Assembly: GCA_021841725.1 (NCBI GenBank)
Contig: JAKCEC010000091.1
Span: 1-5,886 of the forward strand
DNA: 5,886 nt
From: Actinomycetes bacterium
GTDB taxonomy: Bacteria > Actinomycetota > Acidimicrobiia > Acidimicrobiales > RAAP-2
Direction: 5' to 3'
The position numbers were made by a program, and so were the translations under genes. Within the stretch, counting starts at the first letter, position 1. Each line of letters opens with the position of its first letter. The notes under the pieces were generated by a model. That model did no database searches. It was not told the origin of the DNA and was given only the letters and a program-made list of their open reading frames with translations. Shown here piece by piece: positions 5,640-5,886 of this stretch.

Positions 5640-5886
5640 GCCAACATCCCGACTTCATGGGGGTCCCCTCGCCCAGTGGGCACTTCGGCGAATTCGGGGG
5701 GCGCTTCGTTCCCGAGGCGCTCATGCCCGCGTGTCTCGAACTGGAGGCCGCGTTCGTCAGCGCGTGGTCCGATCCGGTGTTCATCGACGAGTACCGTTCG
5801 GTCCTGCAGGAGTTCGGGGGACGCCCGACGCCGGTCACCTACCTCGGGCGATTCTCCAAGACCTTCGGCGTGGAGGTCTTCGCCAA
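5636..5886 (+). CDS. trpB: Tryptophan synthase beta chain (N-terminal part, cut by the window)
   Basis: TrpB is the PLP-dependent beta subunit that joins indole and serine to give tryptophan, working as an alpha2-beta2 complex with TrpA. Only the first 83 codons are present. They contain the family signature GHFGEFGGRFVPEALMPA (residues 15-32) and GGRPTPVTYLGRFSK (about 62-76), which leads towards the PLP-binding Lys region beyond the window. The GTG start overlaps the trpF stop as GTGA and has GGAGAGG six bases upstream. The frame is intact to the window edge. trpA would be expected next, but this cannot be seen. Confidence 0.95.
   Translation, partial: MSQHPDFMGVPSPSGHFGEFGGRFVPEALMPACLELEAAFVSAWSDPVFIDEYRSVLQEFGGRPTPVTYLGRFSKTFGVEVFA

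Noticed and set aside
1..5886. Mobile element, defence system, CRISPR or biosynthetic cluster
   Set aside because: There are no transposase or integrase motifs, terminal inverted repeats, spaced direct repeats or toxin-antitoxin pairs. Every gene except the two small or uncharacterised ones belongs to core metabolism or translation.

Overview
The window is dense, high-GC, core-genome bacterial DNA with eight protein genes and almost no non-coding sequence. The longest gap between genes is about 74 bases. I see no tRNA, rRNA, mobile element, CRISPR array or phage signature. GTG starts are frequent and neighbouring genes overlap by 1 to 8 bases. A DUF512/radical-SAM gene sits next to der, and der is followed by a tiny zinc-ribbon membrane protein. 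Together with the actinobacterial flavour of the proteins, this suggests a high-GC actinobacterial lineage, most plausibly Acidimicrobiia-like. That placement is an inference from gene content and style, not a measured phylogeny.

Left block (2-3117, + strand): the 3' part of a DUF512 radical-SAM-type protein, then der (the double-GTPase ribosome-assembly factor), a 60-residue protein with a zinc ribbon and one membrane helix, and a gamma-carbonic-anhydrase-like left-handed beta-helix protein. The junctions are GTGA (4-base overlap), TAATG (1-base overlap) and a 16-base gap carrying a clear GGAGG. The block therefore looks like one co-transcribed, translationally coupled unit.

Right block (3114-5886): tryptophan biosynthesis. 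trpD lies on the minus strand and converges on the left block. trpC, trpF and the start of trpB run on the plus strand from a shared divergent promoter region of about 74 bases (4134-4207). TrpD makes phosphoribosyl-anthranilate, TrpF isomerises it, TrpC closes the indole ring to indole-3-glycerol phosphate, and TrpB (with TrpA, presumably just downstream) makes tryptophan. trpE and trpG are not in the window. The stop codons of the gamma-CA gene and trpD share a single CTAG palindrome, so the two blocks meet with no space between them.

I do not see a new defence, mobile or secondary-metabolite system here. The points most worth checking are the altered zinc-ligand pattern in the gamma-CA-like protein, the uncharacterised zinc-ribbon/membrane micro-gene coupled to der, the conserved-looking DUF512-der pairing, the dedicated trpF, and the apparently leaderless start of trpC.
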